Shown here: positions 49,919 to 60,507 of the stretch, in pieces
How positions within the stretch are numbered: position 1 is the stretch's first letter
Layout of the letters: each line of letters opens with the position of its first letter
Assembly: GCF_000165425.1 (NCBI RefSeq)
Contig: NW_001799040.1
Location: 36,486 to 100,485 of the forward strand
Length of the DNA stretch: 64,000 nucleotides
Source of the DNA: Paramecium tetraurelia
Lineage: Eukaryota > Ciliophora > Oligohymenophorea > Peniculida > Parameciidae
Direction: 5' to 3'
Notes under the pieces: model-generated
Databases searched by the model: none
What the model was told of the DNA's origin: nothing
The model's input: the letters and a program-made list of their open reading frames with translations, nothing else
Program-made: the position numbers and the translations under genes

Positions 49919-50383
49919 ATGTTTAAAAACTTACCAAGACATATAGTTTTGGATATCTTGCAATACTTGAGTATTTAAGACATTCTGAGGATGAGAAGAG
50001 TGAGCAGATAATTGTGGATGATAATATAGGCTCATTATCAAATGTGTTTGTTTTAATGCGGTTCTCAGATCGATTTGTCAAAATACAAGGTGAAAGGAGT
50101 AATGTTGTAGATAGTGGCCAAGGATTCAGGAGTGAGCAAACATAAACCAATGCAAAACTATTTGATGAAGTTGTGCAGTGGGCGAATAGAATTGTCTTAT
50201 TATGATAGTGCCTATTAGAAGGTGGGTTCGGATGAAATCGTGTATGTGGTTTAGAAGGGAAAGGAGAAGGAGATCATTCGAAATTTGGAGATTGTGGGAG
50301 TGTCTCCATCGTCAATTAGTGTGTATCCAAATTCTTCATCGTGTAAAATACTATCAATTTTATGTATGATACTTTATGTGTGA
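49919..50383 (+). CDS. F-box protein, 154 aa
   Basis: An intronless frame of exactly 155 codons begins MFKNLPRHIVLDILQYLSIQ, followed by DILRMRRVSRQLWMIIQ. This is a clear F-box (LPxxIVxxILxYLSxxDILRxRxVSRxLW) at residues 4-45, which normally binds Skp1 within an SCF ubiquitin ligase. The remaining roughly 110 residues have no LRR or WD repeats that I can see. They contain basic Lys/Val/Glu stretches (VVQKGKEKEIIRNLEIVG) and a hydrophobic end (KILSILCMILYV), so the substrate-binding part is unidentified. It lies close to the previous gene (18 bp). Confidence 0.85.
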
Positions 50384-50496
50384 TCAAATTATTGTTTTCT
50401 TTTATAATCCGAGGTTCCGAATGGATTGTCATTAATTATACGTATAATTAAGCAAGATATCAATTGAATCTATTCTGATTTTATTAATTACAAAAA

Positions 50497-51479
50497 ATGT
50501 CAATCAACTCATCACACATCTCAGTGCAAGTTGGACCATTTTACGAGGGAGAAGGAGCATGGAGTTTAGGGTATGTGTCCATTATAAGTTGTAGTTTGAA
50601 GGCTCTTATCAATAAGCAGGCTGCAACATAACAATTGGAATAGCTACAAAAATAAACAGGTGGAAATTTGGATACAGAATGGGGATTTGTGTTGGCCTTG
50701 AAGACAATAGACGGTAAGGCTCAGGAGTTGTAGAAATTCCTCAATGAGAAATTCAATCCGATTCTTGAGGAGGAAAACATTATTATGAAGACTCACAGTG
50801 AAGGAACAGCTTTGTGGTTGTCATTTTAATTGAAACCCGAAGAGATGGAAGAAATCAAGGAAGGATTCAACATGGTCTTTGCTCAAGGTAAAGATATGAT
50901 TTATTTAAATAACATTAGGTTTAGAAGAATTTGCTGAGAAGAATGAGAATTCAATATAAATGTTGTTGTCATCCAATACTGATTTCACATTTGCTAGTGA
51001 ACTTCTTAAGAAGGGTGATAGACTGATGTCGGTTGTTATGAAGAGTCTCAAATTCGTTCTGAAATTGGATCTTGCTTAAGATTTGGCATAAACCATCAAA
51101 AATGTACTTGAGAATCTTGAGCCAGATGCTGCCAATGAACCTCCAATGAGTTTGTTTCTTAAATTCAAGAATTTCAAAGTGGATTTGGAATTCAAGAGTT
51201 CAGATGACTGTCCTGAATTCATTAGATAGAATGGATTCTTCGGAAAGAAGATTCAAAAATGGATTCAAGATGGAGATGCAGCTATACAAGATGAATAGGG
51301 AATAGCAATCCTAAAACAAATTCAAGAGGTAATCATTGAAATAATCATAGAACTTGCCAAATATGGAAATTGATTTCTATTTTACAATTCCCAATTTCTT
51401 GGCTGTCAGTGGAAATGCTAAATTGCCAGGAGTTGCTCAATTCTTATTGGAGTATGGAAACATCGTAGACAAACTGTGA
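50497..51479 (+). CDS. Hypothetical protein, about 302-309 aa
   Basis: The ATG at 50497 starts MSINSSHISVQVGPFYEGEG. Introns of 31 nt (GTAAAGATATG...CATTAG, near 50.89 kb) and 22 nt (GTAATCATTG...CATAG, near 51.33 kb) are required. A 24-nt intron near 50.57 kb is optional because it is in frame. Segments include QQLEQLQKQTGGNL, AQELQKFLNEKFNPIL, ALWLSFQLKPEEMEEIKEG, LFLKFKNFKVDLEFKS and a C-terminus with EIDFYFTIPNFLAVSG. The alternation of a helical domain and a strand-rich end suggests a soluble globular protein. There is no signal peptide. The family is not recognised. Confidence 0.7.
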
Positions 51480-51542
51480 TATCATTAAGATATTTCATTG
51501 TTAAAATATAAACAATATTCGTATTACAATTCAATATTTTTC

Positions 51543-52034
51543 ATGTTTACTTTATTATTTATACCATTTGTTGATGCTCTATTCTCCAACTTCGAGTACG
51601 TCTACGTGACATCCTAATTGGAATATTCTGCATACACATTCAAAGGTGTCATAACTGTGATTCCACAAACAAACAACATCCTATTATGGAAATGTCATGA
51701 TCTAGAAGAAGCAATCCCAAATATTTCATTCACTCTTCTTGAAAACGGAACCATTTTGAAGCTAAACGACTTTAATCTCTAGTACGAATATGAAGTCAAA
51801 CCAAACCCTCAATTTATCTTCACATACTAGGACTCCACGTAAGGAAATTTGGTAATAGATTATATAACATACAAAAATCCAGAATATGCACTCCAACTAA
51901 AAGAAATTGTAGATCGAGTGATTATCGACGAATACACTGTTGATTGGGATACTGTTCATTACAATTTGAATAATCTCTAAGACAATCTAGTGTAGTTTTG
52001 TAAGAAACATTAAGATTATAAAACAGAGTTGTGA
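51543..52034 (+). CDS. Small secreted or membrane-anchored protein, 163 aa
   Basis: An intronless frame of exactly 164 codons starts with a signal peptide MFTLLFIPFVDALF. The mature part is strand-rich (YVYVTSQLEYSAYTFKGVIT, ILLWKCHDLEEAI, ISFTLLENGTILKLND, FIFTYQDSTQGNL) and ends in a short helical tail (HYNLNNLQDNLVQFCKKH). The beta-sandwich-like pattern and signal peptide suggest an ER or secretory-pathway protein. There is no second hydrophobic helix. I do not recognise the family. It converges on the trichocyst matrix protein gene with 26 bp between stops. Confidence 0.7.
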
Positions 52035-52060
52035 ATTATAATAATCAAACCAAATAAATA

Positions 52061-53219
52061 TCATGATCCTCTTTCAATTATCTTCGCCTTCACTTTATCA
52101 ACCAATTCCAACTCCTATTTTCTCACTTGAGTTGCCTTCTCATATTCTGATGCGAAATCGTTGCACATTCTTGTAGCACTGTCAAAGATTTCTCCATTTC
52201 TCACCTAAAAGAGTCTACTCCTATTAAAATACCTTCTTTCCTCTGGCACTGTCAATTATGGCTGATTGCTAGTCTTAACAAATATCCATAGTGGTAATGT
52301 GATCTCTCAATTTGTTCTCAGTTCTCTTCAAATTATTGTAATATTCAACTAAATGAACTCTTCTGTCATCATATTCTTATATTGATTGGTCTTCCTCTTC
52401 AGAAATCTTCTACAAATTAGTATACAAATTTTATTCCAAGTTTTGCAATAATTACTTAAGTCTTTCAAATACTTCAATGTATCTACAAATTTAGTGCATT
52501 ATTCATACCCTCCATTCTAAGTTAACATCTAGGCGAAGATGCTAGAAATTTGACTCATTATGTTTGTTGTCTTCAATTTTACTGCATCTTAGATCATTCT
52601 CAATGAAATCTCAGACATTTAAGCTAATGAAGCACCTCCTGATTAGAAACTATCCAAGATCTTCAAACTTTCTTAAATTGATCTTAAAGCATCGATGTGA
52701 TCCTATTTCTTTGCATTATAGTTTGTGGCACCAGCTTGTCTAATTGAATCCAAAATCTTGATGTCGGTATCAGTAGCCTTTAAATAATTATTTTCTTCAT
52801 ACTTTTTGGCTATCTAAGTTGTTATCGAGTTCAGCATCAGCCTTCTTCTTAGAAGTAGAACAATTTTCATATTACTCAGTTGCTCTGTTCAATACTTATT
52901 CTGCATCTTTCACATCCTTGGTTCTCAATTCTAATTCAGCATTGCATTGATTTCTTTGATCTGTGTATAATTGATCATGTCTGATTTATTCAGAATCTAT
53001 TGAAGCTCTAAGATTGGACAAGAAGTTCACGGCTGTATCAATTGATCCACCTGATGATAATTTGCTCTCCAATTCTGTCAAGATACTCACGAGAGTTGGC
53101 TTGCTTTTACCAATGATTGGATATCTAGTCTAATTTGATATAGGCTACCTATTGGTTAGATCACCGGCTAATGCTTTACCTGCCAACAATAACACTAGAG
53201 TCACAGCAATTACTTTCAT
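52061..53219 (-). CDS. Trichocyst matrix protein (TMP family)
   Basis: Removal of three introns (25, 26 and 28 nt) leaves exactly 360 codons. A signal peptide (MKVIAVTLVLLLAGKALA) precedes a small propeptide-like N-terminal region. The mature part is nearly all helical coiled coil with few Cys and a duplicated layout (LVSILTELESKLSSGG, DQRNQCNAELELRTKDV, YENCSTSKKKADAELD, YIEVFERLKQLLQNLEQNLY, LVEYYNNLKRTENKLRDHI, ATRMCNDFASEYEKATQVR). This pattern is characteristic of the Paramecium TMP multigene family. These proteins are proteolytically processed, packed as a crystal in trichocysts, and expand on exocytosis. It is the strongest lineage marker in the window. The first ATG is directly at the leader. 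Confidence 0.93.
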
Positions 53220-53265
53220 AATTATATTATAAAAAAAACGGATTATTATAATATAATTTCATTAA

Positions 53266-54718
53266 TCAAAAAAGTTATTAATAAAATAAGATATCACCTT
53301 GTTGTTATTACACATCGATCATATTTGCTTATTTGATTCTTTAATCATTAAACAACCACCATTTTTGTTATCTTCTTACCAAATGAATAATAATGTCCTT
53401 ATTCTAAAGAACCAGAGTGAACAATTACTCCAATCAATTTGTATTCGGTATTACAGAAATTGGATTCAATTGAGAATTTGATCTGCTGAGTTATTTTAGT
53501 CTATTTAGGAAAAAACTTAAATCTCTTCAAGTGCAATATTAAATATCTGGGTAAATTGGTTATTCTTGTTTTCTTGATTGCTATATTTTTCTTATGACAA
53601 TTATCACATTTATAATCCTAGATTAATTCATCTTTCAAAAACTCTTCTAAAGATTGATTTACAGTAGATACTTTTGTTAAAGCTAATGATAAAGTCAGAA
53701 ACTCTTCTGTGATTACAGATTTATGCTTACATTTCTTACAAATTAACTCACTTACTATCTACCCTTTTAGATACTTCCTTACGACATTCTCCAATTTTGG
53801 TTACTATTTCTTTTCGTATTCCTTGTTTACTTCTATGATTTCATCCTCTATCATCATTATCAAGTATAAGAGAAACTCCTACGCATCATGCTAAAACTTT
53901 GGATTGAACTTCTTGCTTATCATCGTTCTCAGATTGTTTATTTTGATATAATCACTCTGAGCATCTCGTATTTATAGTAACATCTCCTTATAGCATTGAC
54001 AATATAACATTTTCTATCCATTATGTCTATTAATACTGTTTAATATAAAATGATTCAATTCTTGAATGCACATTAAACACTAAAGGATAGAGTGCATATA
54101 ACAGAAGAATAACTCATTCTTCAGCCCTTTGATTGGTATTTCAGATGGAAGCTCCTATTGCGATGCACTCGACATCATGCTAATGTCAGCTGATTTGGCT
54201 CTCTCCGTCGTTGATGAAATTGCCGATACTGGAGAAGGAGGCACCTTATCCTCCAAGATTTCAGGACCCCCACCGTACTCCTCAAGCAAAAACCTCCACA
54301 CTGTATCAGTCAATACAAAATAATCTCTATTACGAATTGGCTCTTTGATTTATAATAAGGGCGTGTTATCAATTGGACCTGGTAAGGTATTAGAGTTTTC
54401 GTAAAGGTAATTGGTATACTTCAAAGCCCAAGTTTCATTCAATCTGTAGCAAACAGGTTCTTAATTCTTTTTTACGTTGACTAATCTTTTTATAAGTTAG
54501 CATTCCAATTCCCTTTTATTATTTCCTTGAGCACACCTAAATTATAATAACAAAGGTAAAATTTGTGGAGCTTCCATAGAAAATGATGGGGCTTTTTTAG
54601 GAGGAAATTATGGCACATGCTGATTGATGGAGCTGCTTGTTTTATATTATTTATTACATTACTTATCCTCCTCGTTGAGATTCTCGCTATTATTGTCAGT
54701 GTCTTTAAATTGTTGCAT
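53266..54718 (-). CDS. Ubiquitin-specific protease (USP/UCH family)
   Basis: No introns are needed. The start is MQQFKDTDNNSENLN at 54718. A DUSP-like N-terminal segment has NETWALKYTNYLYENS. The Cys box reads KGLKNELFFCYMHSILQCLM (catalytic Cys in FFCYMHS; the usual Asn-Thr before it is altered). The zinc-binding finger has two CxxC pairs (LICKKCKHK, YKCDNCHKK) with SLEEFLKDELI between. YLILHLKRFKF leads into the His box YKLIGVIVHSGSLEQGHYYS and WWLFND. A one-base excess at TTTGG near 53381 breaks the frame between GHYYSF and WWLFND. Dropping one G gives FVRRQQKWWLFND, exactly the family pattern, so I read it as a sequence error. It is expected to cleave ubiquitin from substrates. Confidence 0.88.
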
Positions 54719-56015
54719 AATAATATATAAATATAATAACAAATAAACATAGTAACTAAAAAAAATATACTTATTTTCTAAATATACACATACAGACATA
54801 CAATTTCAGATTGAATTTAACTTATTTTGTTAATCATTTATTCTTCCATTTATAACAACCCTTGTGATAGACAATCCACTTGTGTAATCTAATATTAAAT
54901 ATTTATTATCACTTAAAAATATGAATAGAAAATGATATTATAATTGCTATTTATGAGCCAAATGAATTTGAAAAATGTTTATAAAATTGATAATTGAGAT
55001 ATATTTTCAATATATACAATTATGGGCTAATACCTCATAATTTTATTTCAGAAAAATTCAATATTTCTCAATTCATAATTTTTTCTAGTGAGATGTTACA
55101 ATTAATTAAAATCTCAATCTTTATCTTTATCTTTACCTTTAGAGATTGATAGATAATTTATTCTATTTTAATAACATAGCTAAAAGTTAATATTTATTGT
55201 ATAGAATGTAATCACACACTATATATTAATTAATAAGATGCTTTTTCTATAACAATTAAAATATTCGAAGCTGATTAAGTTGTTTTCCACAATCAAATTA
55301 TTATATACCCTGATGAAAGTTAAAAATATTGTTATTCTCAGGGACAGAAAGCGGTGTCATTCTTTTATGACATTAAGATTTGAAAATTAATATAAAAAAT
55401 TTAAATGAAAAAACAAATATACTTTTTACCCCATTTTCTTTGCAATTCCATGCCTTGATGACATATGGTTTAAATATCAACGGATTTTGAAAAGAAAGAG
55501 AGAGCAGAAAAAAATAATAGACCTTTATAAACCAAACTCATAAAAGATGAGTTTGTGGATAATACAAAAATTGATCAAAGAAAAATGGTTCATTCCAATG
55601 TTTCTGAAATTTTATTCAACTAATCTTAGTTTAAAAAAGTATCATTGTAAATAAAGATATAGTGTAATCACTTAATATACATTGAGATTGAATAAATACT
55701 AAATATAGACACCTTTTTGAGCTATTTGGTATCAATTCAATTGCAATTATATATTGATGCTCTTTAGATTTAAAAATTTATTGCTTAAAGTGTTTTTTAT
55801 TGAATGTAAAATAAAAGTCTATAATTTTTAGAATTTAAATATAATTATTCTAGGATCCTAAATTTGAGAATTGCTAAGTTAAGACCTATAGTTAAGATAG
55901 TAAAGAATAGTTTTGAAATACAAACAGGTATTTATTTAAATATTTAATTATAAAGTGATCTGAGTTAAGAAAGAACAAAATCAAAATATTATGAGTTTAT
56001 AATCCTTACTATAAA
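54719..56015. other. Long intergenic region, 1.3 kb, very AT-rich
   Basis: This is the longest apparently empty stretch. It lies between the start of the USP gene and the 3' end of the decayed kinase gene. No coding block, tRNA or clear repeat was found. Short palindromic AT segments near 55.0 kb are unremarkable at this composition. Confidence 0.45.
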
Positions 56016-58110
56016 TCATAATCTCTTTTTGCATTATAGAGATTTTTTTACAGATTAGATATTTGAGGTCTAACTAAAATTTTGGAATTCTTAGATATCT
56101 TTATGGTATTCTTTTGTCATTGTCCATTTAGACAGGTTTTCTTTATAAGTAATTGAAAAGAGCTTGTGTTTTAGTAATTCTTGAGGAGATGGTCGTTTAT
56201 GTGGATCCTATTCCAGTAATTATCTGATGAAATCACATAAGACAGAATCAAAAATATTAAGTCTGGTGAGATCAAGTTTATTATTTGTATGATTTATTGA
56301 CATTTCTTACTAGGTTTTACCAAAAGGGTTGTGTCCAAGTAATCTAATGCTAAATTGAACATAGTACAATTGAAATAAGGAAATGCCAGCTTGATAAACA
56401 TTTGATTTGGTTGTTAATTTGTAATTAATCTTAAAGTATTCTGGAGGAGAATACCCAATGTTTACACATCTGAATAAGGAGGAATAATTACATTCTTCTT
56501 TCTTCATTGTTCTATTAATAGTAAGCCTAGTAATAGGAAACCAGAACTATATCTTAAGTGTTTGGATTGATGTAAAGATTTTTTAAATCAAGACTGGGAT
56601 GTATTACACCCTTTTCGTCTAGAGTCAATAATACTATAAAGTTTATAGTCTAATAATTTACATAGTACTAATTAATTTGATACATGAGAGATAAAACATT
56701 GGTTGTCCAATTAAGTGTGATTATAATATTGAGATAATTTTATTAAATCTTTTTTTGAATAAATGTAAGAATAATTCTCTCCATCGTGATACAGAGCATC
56801 TACATAAATCAGATGAGGTGTAGAATTGATATGTAAGTCTTTTATAATTTAAATTTCTTAAGGTAAAACTTTCTCCCCATCTAATGTAGCCTAAGAATAG
56901 AAAGAAATATCTAAGCTATCGTTCATTTGACCCAATATGACATGTTCATAGTACTACTTTAGTTTTGAAGAGTCGAATATGGATTTCAACTAATAAATAA
57001 AAATTCTTCATTTACCTGGTAATCGTGCCTCTCTTTGATAATTTAAAGTGTTTTATTAGATGTTCCCTTTCTAAAGATGTACTTTCCAGAACAAAATTTA
57101 TAAATGACATACAAATCTTCGGCACTTCCATATATATAAAATTTAGACTCTCCATTTTCAATTATAAAAAATAGATTTCCAAGATGTCCAGCATTGCATT
57201 CTTATAGAAAGTTATTCCAATCCATTAAAATGGAGTTGTTCCAAAACTAAAACACCAAAATGAGCCTATTTACAGGATCCTATCTTAAATTCATTAATTT
57301 ACCACTATTTTCAATCCCACAGACATTTCTTGAATGCTAACAAACTTTGAATTATACTCTGATTTCATAAATTAGTCCATTGATAAATCAGGTTATTGCC
57401 TAAACAATATTTATATTTTTTAATTACAAGATACGTAAAGTTTATAATTTCTTTGTTTTCTATATTATCATCTACTTTTGTTCTTGAACACGCATCTATC
57501 ACATCCCTTGTTGGTAAAACAGAGTCAAATATTTTTAAAAACAACATTTATTTTAATATTAGAATGTTTCTGTGTTCTAAGAATGTATTAGAATCAATTA
57601 TAATCTAATGATAAAAATTTATAATTAGATTTGATTTCTAATAATTTTAAAATTATGACGTACCTATTATATTATCTTCAAAGTCTTGAATACCTTATCA
57701 AAGGCTATAGATATATACAAACAATGGAATCAAACAAGATTATTCTGATTAGGTGCTTTCTAAACAGTAAAATTAGTATAAAAAGAAAGTAAATATTTCC
57801 GAATTTTTGCTACCTTAACACTAGCAAAACCTCTTTTCTAACAGGACATCTTATAGAGAATACAATTGTTGATATCTAAAAGACTTCTTTTAATTATTAG
57901 ATATAGAATTCGCTCGTTGTTTTATTATTGATAAATTGATCGCAAATATGAATAATCTTCATTTGAATCTCAACCAATATCATTTTTATTATTAATTTAG
58001 TTTAGTTTTCTTTCAGCTTGACTAAGAGATTCAAATGTGTTGTAAATAATGACTTTCTTTACTTGATGCTGCCAAATACCTTGGTCGACTCTTGAATTAA
58101 AAATTATTAA
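56016..58110 (-). pseudogene. Cyclic-nucleotide-regulated kinase-like gene (PKG type), degenerate
   Basis: Pieces in the order of a ciliate cGMP-type kinase are visible on the minus strand. Upstream pieces are SYLRSIYQQQNNERILYL (about 57.9 kb) and a cyclic-nucleotide-domain start RTKVDDNIENKEI. A core with GHLGNLFFIIENGESKFYIY and CSGKYIFRKGTSNKTLQII follows. Kinase pieces are LPQEIQIIKDLHINSTPHLI, the loop position VIHPSLDLKNLYINP, IGYSPPEYFK, TKSNVYQAGISLFQLYY and LLEQDPHKRPSPQELLKHKLF. HRD has become HPS, no DFG is present, and the Asp of the DxW/DVY motif is Asn. Frames break at three or more places, with TGA not removable by introns. Either a transcribed pseudokinase or, more likely, a decaying duplicate. 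The ends are approximate. Confidence 0.55.
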
Positions 58111-58738
58111 TTATTTCTAAGAAATCTGAGAGAAATCAACCAGAAATATACTACACCTACAATCTTTCAAGGTATATAGTTAATATATTTCAGGAATTGA
58201 CATTCTAGAAATAGAAATTATATACTGTTTATATTTCAAGTCCAGATATAATCTTAGATTCCAGTAATTCTTTAAACTTATTACTTGTCTAGAACCTTCA
58301 TAAGTTACTACAATAGATAATCTTAATGTAAAATTTCTAATCAATTATTAATCTAAGAGATGGAAAATTACTATGTCTAGTTGTTAATTTGTGAAATCTA
58401 ACTGCAGAAATACGAAAGTGATGATTATTGCATCCAAGTTCTTAGTTTAGTAAAAGTAATTTCAATTTTAAATTCCATCTTCTGAATAATTAAAAGGATA
58501 ATTACTTTAATGCTAATACATAAATAGATTTAAAGAATCAATAAAGAATGATAAAATTAATCTTAAACTTCTGTTTGTTCTATTTCACTTTTGTATTTTC
58601 TAATAATATTGAAAAAAAACAAAATATAATTAATCAAATTAAAAGTTGAGTCTTATCCAAAAGAATAAATAGTGAAGGTTATTTTTTAGCTTATACTTTA
58701 ATCCATCAATTTTAATGTTCCCTGCAGATTTCACCAAA
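58111..58738. other. AT-rich region without a recognised gene
   Basis: Scattered short open frames occur, but none has coding-like composition or linkable exons. It may contain the 5' part of the decayed kinase gene. Confidence 0.35.
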
Positions 58739-59181
58739 TCACATTTATATTAATAAATTATATGAAAAGTTATGATTCCTTAGTTATAAAATTAATTCAT
58801 CATTTAATTTTTAATCATGGCCTAATTGTTGTTAACATGATTGCATATTATTTCCGTATTCATCTTCTTCATCATTTTAGTCAGTTTTGATTAGTAGAAA
58901 TCAAACTTATCAATTCATCAATTATTCCTTTAGGCATATCAATATATATTATTATGAATTACCATTTAATTATATTATTCTTAAATATTCTGTAGTTATT
59001 GAGGACATAGTGAATTAGCTTTTTTATTGATTTATCAAACTCATATAAAAAAATTAAAAAATTAGACAATATCCTTAGGTCTATTGAGCAATCTAAAATT
59101 AATACGAAATTAAACATATTGACTCTTGGAAATCAATCTTAATTTCTATGAATCTGGTAGTTCGAAATATGTTTCACTCAT
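58739..59181 (-). CDS. Small hypothetical protein (tentative)
   Basis: The frame starts MSETYFELPDSQKLRLISKS at 59181. A 28-nt intron (GTCTAATTT...TATGAG) leads to FDKSIKKLIHYVLNNYRIF and IIIYIDMPKGIIDELISLI. An acidic block DEEDEYGNNMQSCQQQLGHD and a final helix ELILQLRNHNFSYNLLIQM follow in a shifted frame, with TGA at 58739-58741. One phase change between the second and third block is not explained. The segments are coding-like but the model is incomplete. No family is recognised. Confidence 0.35.
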
Positions 59182-59313
59182 AAGAACAATTTTAAACCAG
59201 AAAAAACTAAATAAAGAATATAAGTTTTTTTCAAATTCTCTAACAAATATCAAATTTGTGATAATGACTGAATAGCTTTCATGTTATTTTAATTACAAAA
59301 ATTAATAATAAAA

Positions 59314-60330
59314 TCATAAAATTTATTTACATAAACTTATTTCTCCTTCGTCTTAATCTTGTTCCTTTGATAAGTGATCCAAATGAGTTTGGATAAACTA
59401 TTTAAATTCTTGATCATTTTGCACTTTTAACAAAATTACTGAGCATGATAGGTATTATATTCTTAGATCAGAGGTTTTAATAGATGTATCAAAAATGAAT
59501 TTCTTTGCGTAACCAAAAAAATTCAATGACACCAATATTTATTTGACTATGCCTTTATACTTCGTATTTTCAGGAAGTTCATTACATTTTAATAGTTCAT
59601 CATTGATATCTGTTGTTAGATTATAATTCTTTTTATCCTATTATTTTAAGGTTTATCCAGCAGTATTTGAAAACTTGGATAAATCATGATAGATTTTATG
59701 TAATTCGTCATCATAATATAATAGATCTCTGAACATGTTTGCAATTTTCTCAATACATCTATTTGAGTCTAAATGATTTAATAATATTTATATTCCATTC
59801 ATATCGATGAATTTCCTTTTATTATTTAAGCATTCCCCTCTTATCATGCTCGAAATTGCACTTATAAGATGCTCCTTTACTTTTAGATTAACAATTTTCT
59901 CTATTTCTTGTACAATTTTAAGATAATTATGTTATCCACAATACTCTTAAACAAAAGCGTTGTTTTGATTACAATTTGCAATAATCTTTAGGGTTTATAA
60001 TTTGATTGAATCAAATTTGGTAGTCTAATAATAATTGAACATTAGATTCAACCCACCAATTTTACAAAAATCATTAGCTCTATCCAAAGCATCTAATAGT
60101 TCCATTAATTAATCAAACCATTCCAAACGTTATTCTTCTTCATTCTCTTATTCAGGTTTAGCTATTTTATCTAGCAGGTCTTTTATCATTTAAAATTCAT
60201 CTACAGAATAGCTTTACAATGCTTCAGTTAACCATTTTTTAGTCTCTTCATCCATTGGCTTAATGGAGGTATCAAATTTCTCTCCCTTCTTTTAATCTAT
60301 TGACCAAGCAAGTAATCCAGTCCAATCCAT
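59314..60330 (-). CDS. FES1: Fes1/HspBP1-type Hsp70 nucleotide exchange factor
   Basis: An intronless frame of exactly 339 codons (338 aa) begins MDWTGLLAWSIDQKKGEKFD, the characteristic LLxWSI start of Fes1/HspBP1. Armadillo-like helices follow. They are RLEWFDQLMELLDALDRAND, CKIGGLNLMFNYYQTTKFD, LQTLKIIANCNQNNAFVQEY (the family AQNNP position), KEHLISAISSMIRGECLNNK and FIDMNGIQILLNHLDSNR. The C-terminal half (about 200-338) is more divergent and helical. The protein is expected to bind the Hsp70 ATPase domain and release ADP in the cytosol. It lacks a signal peptide, which argues against the ER homologue Sil1. The start is the first ATG and begins directly with the motif. Confidence 0.88.
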
Positions 60331-60507
60331 TTTCTTTATTTATTTTATTAGAATATATAATATTTATAATTTAAAGGTCATTATAATGAATTCTAGAATA
60401 TTCTCTTAAATAGAATATCAAAAATTGTTCTAGAACTAATTGTGCATGAAATATATTAATAGATGTTAACTTCTGTATTATAAACTTAATAAATTGATAA
60501 AAATAAG

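Noticed and set aside
55308-55400. TGATGA-like C box suggesting a C/D snoRNA
   Set aside because: No matching CTGA D box or terminal stem at proper distance. Chance match in AT-rich DNA.
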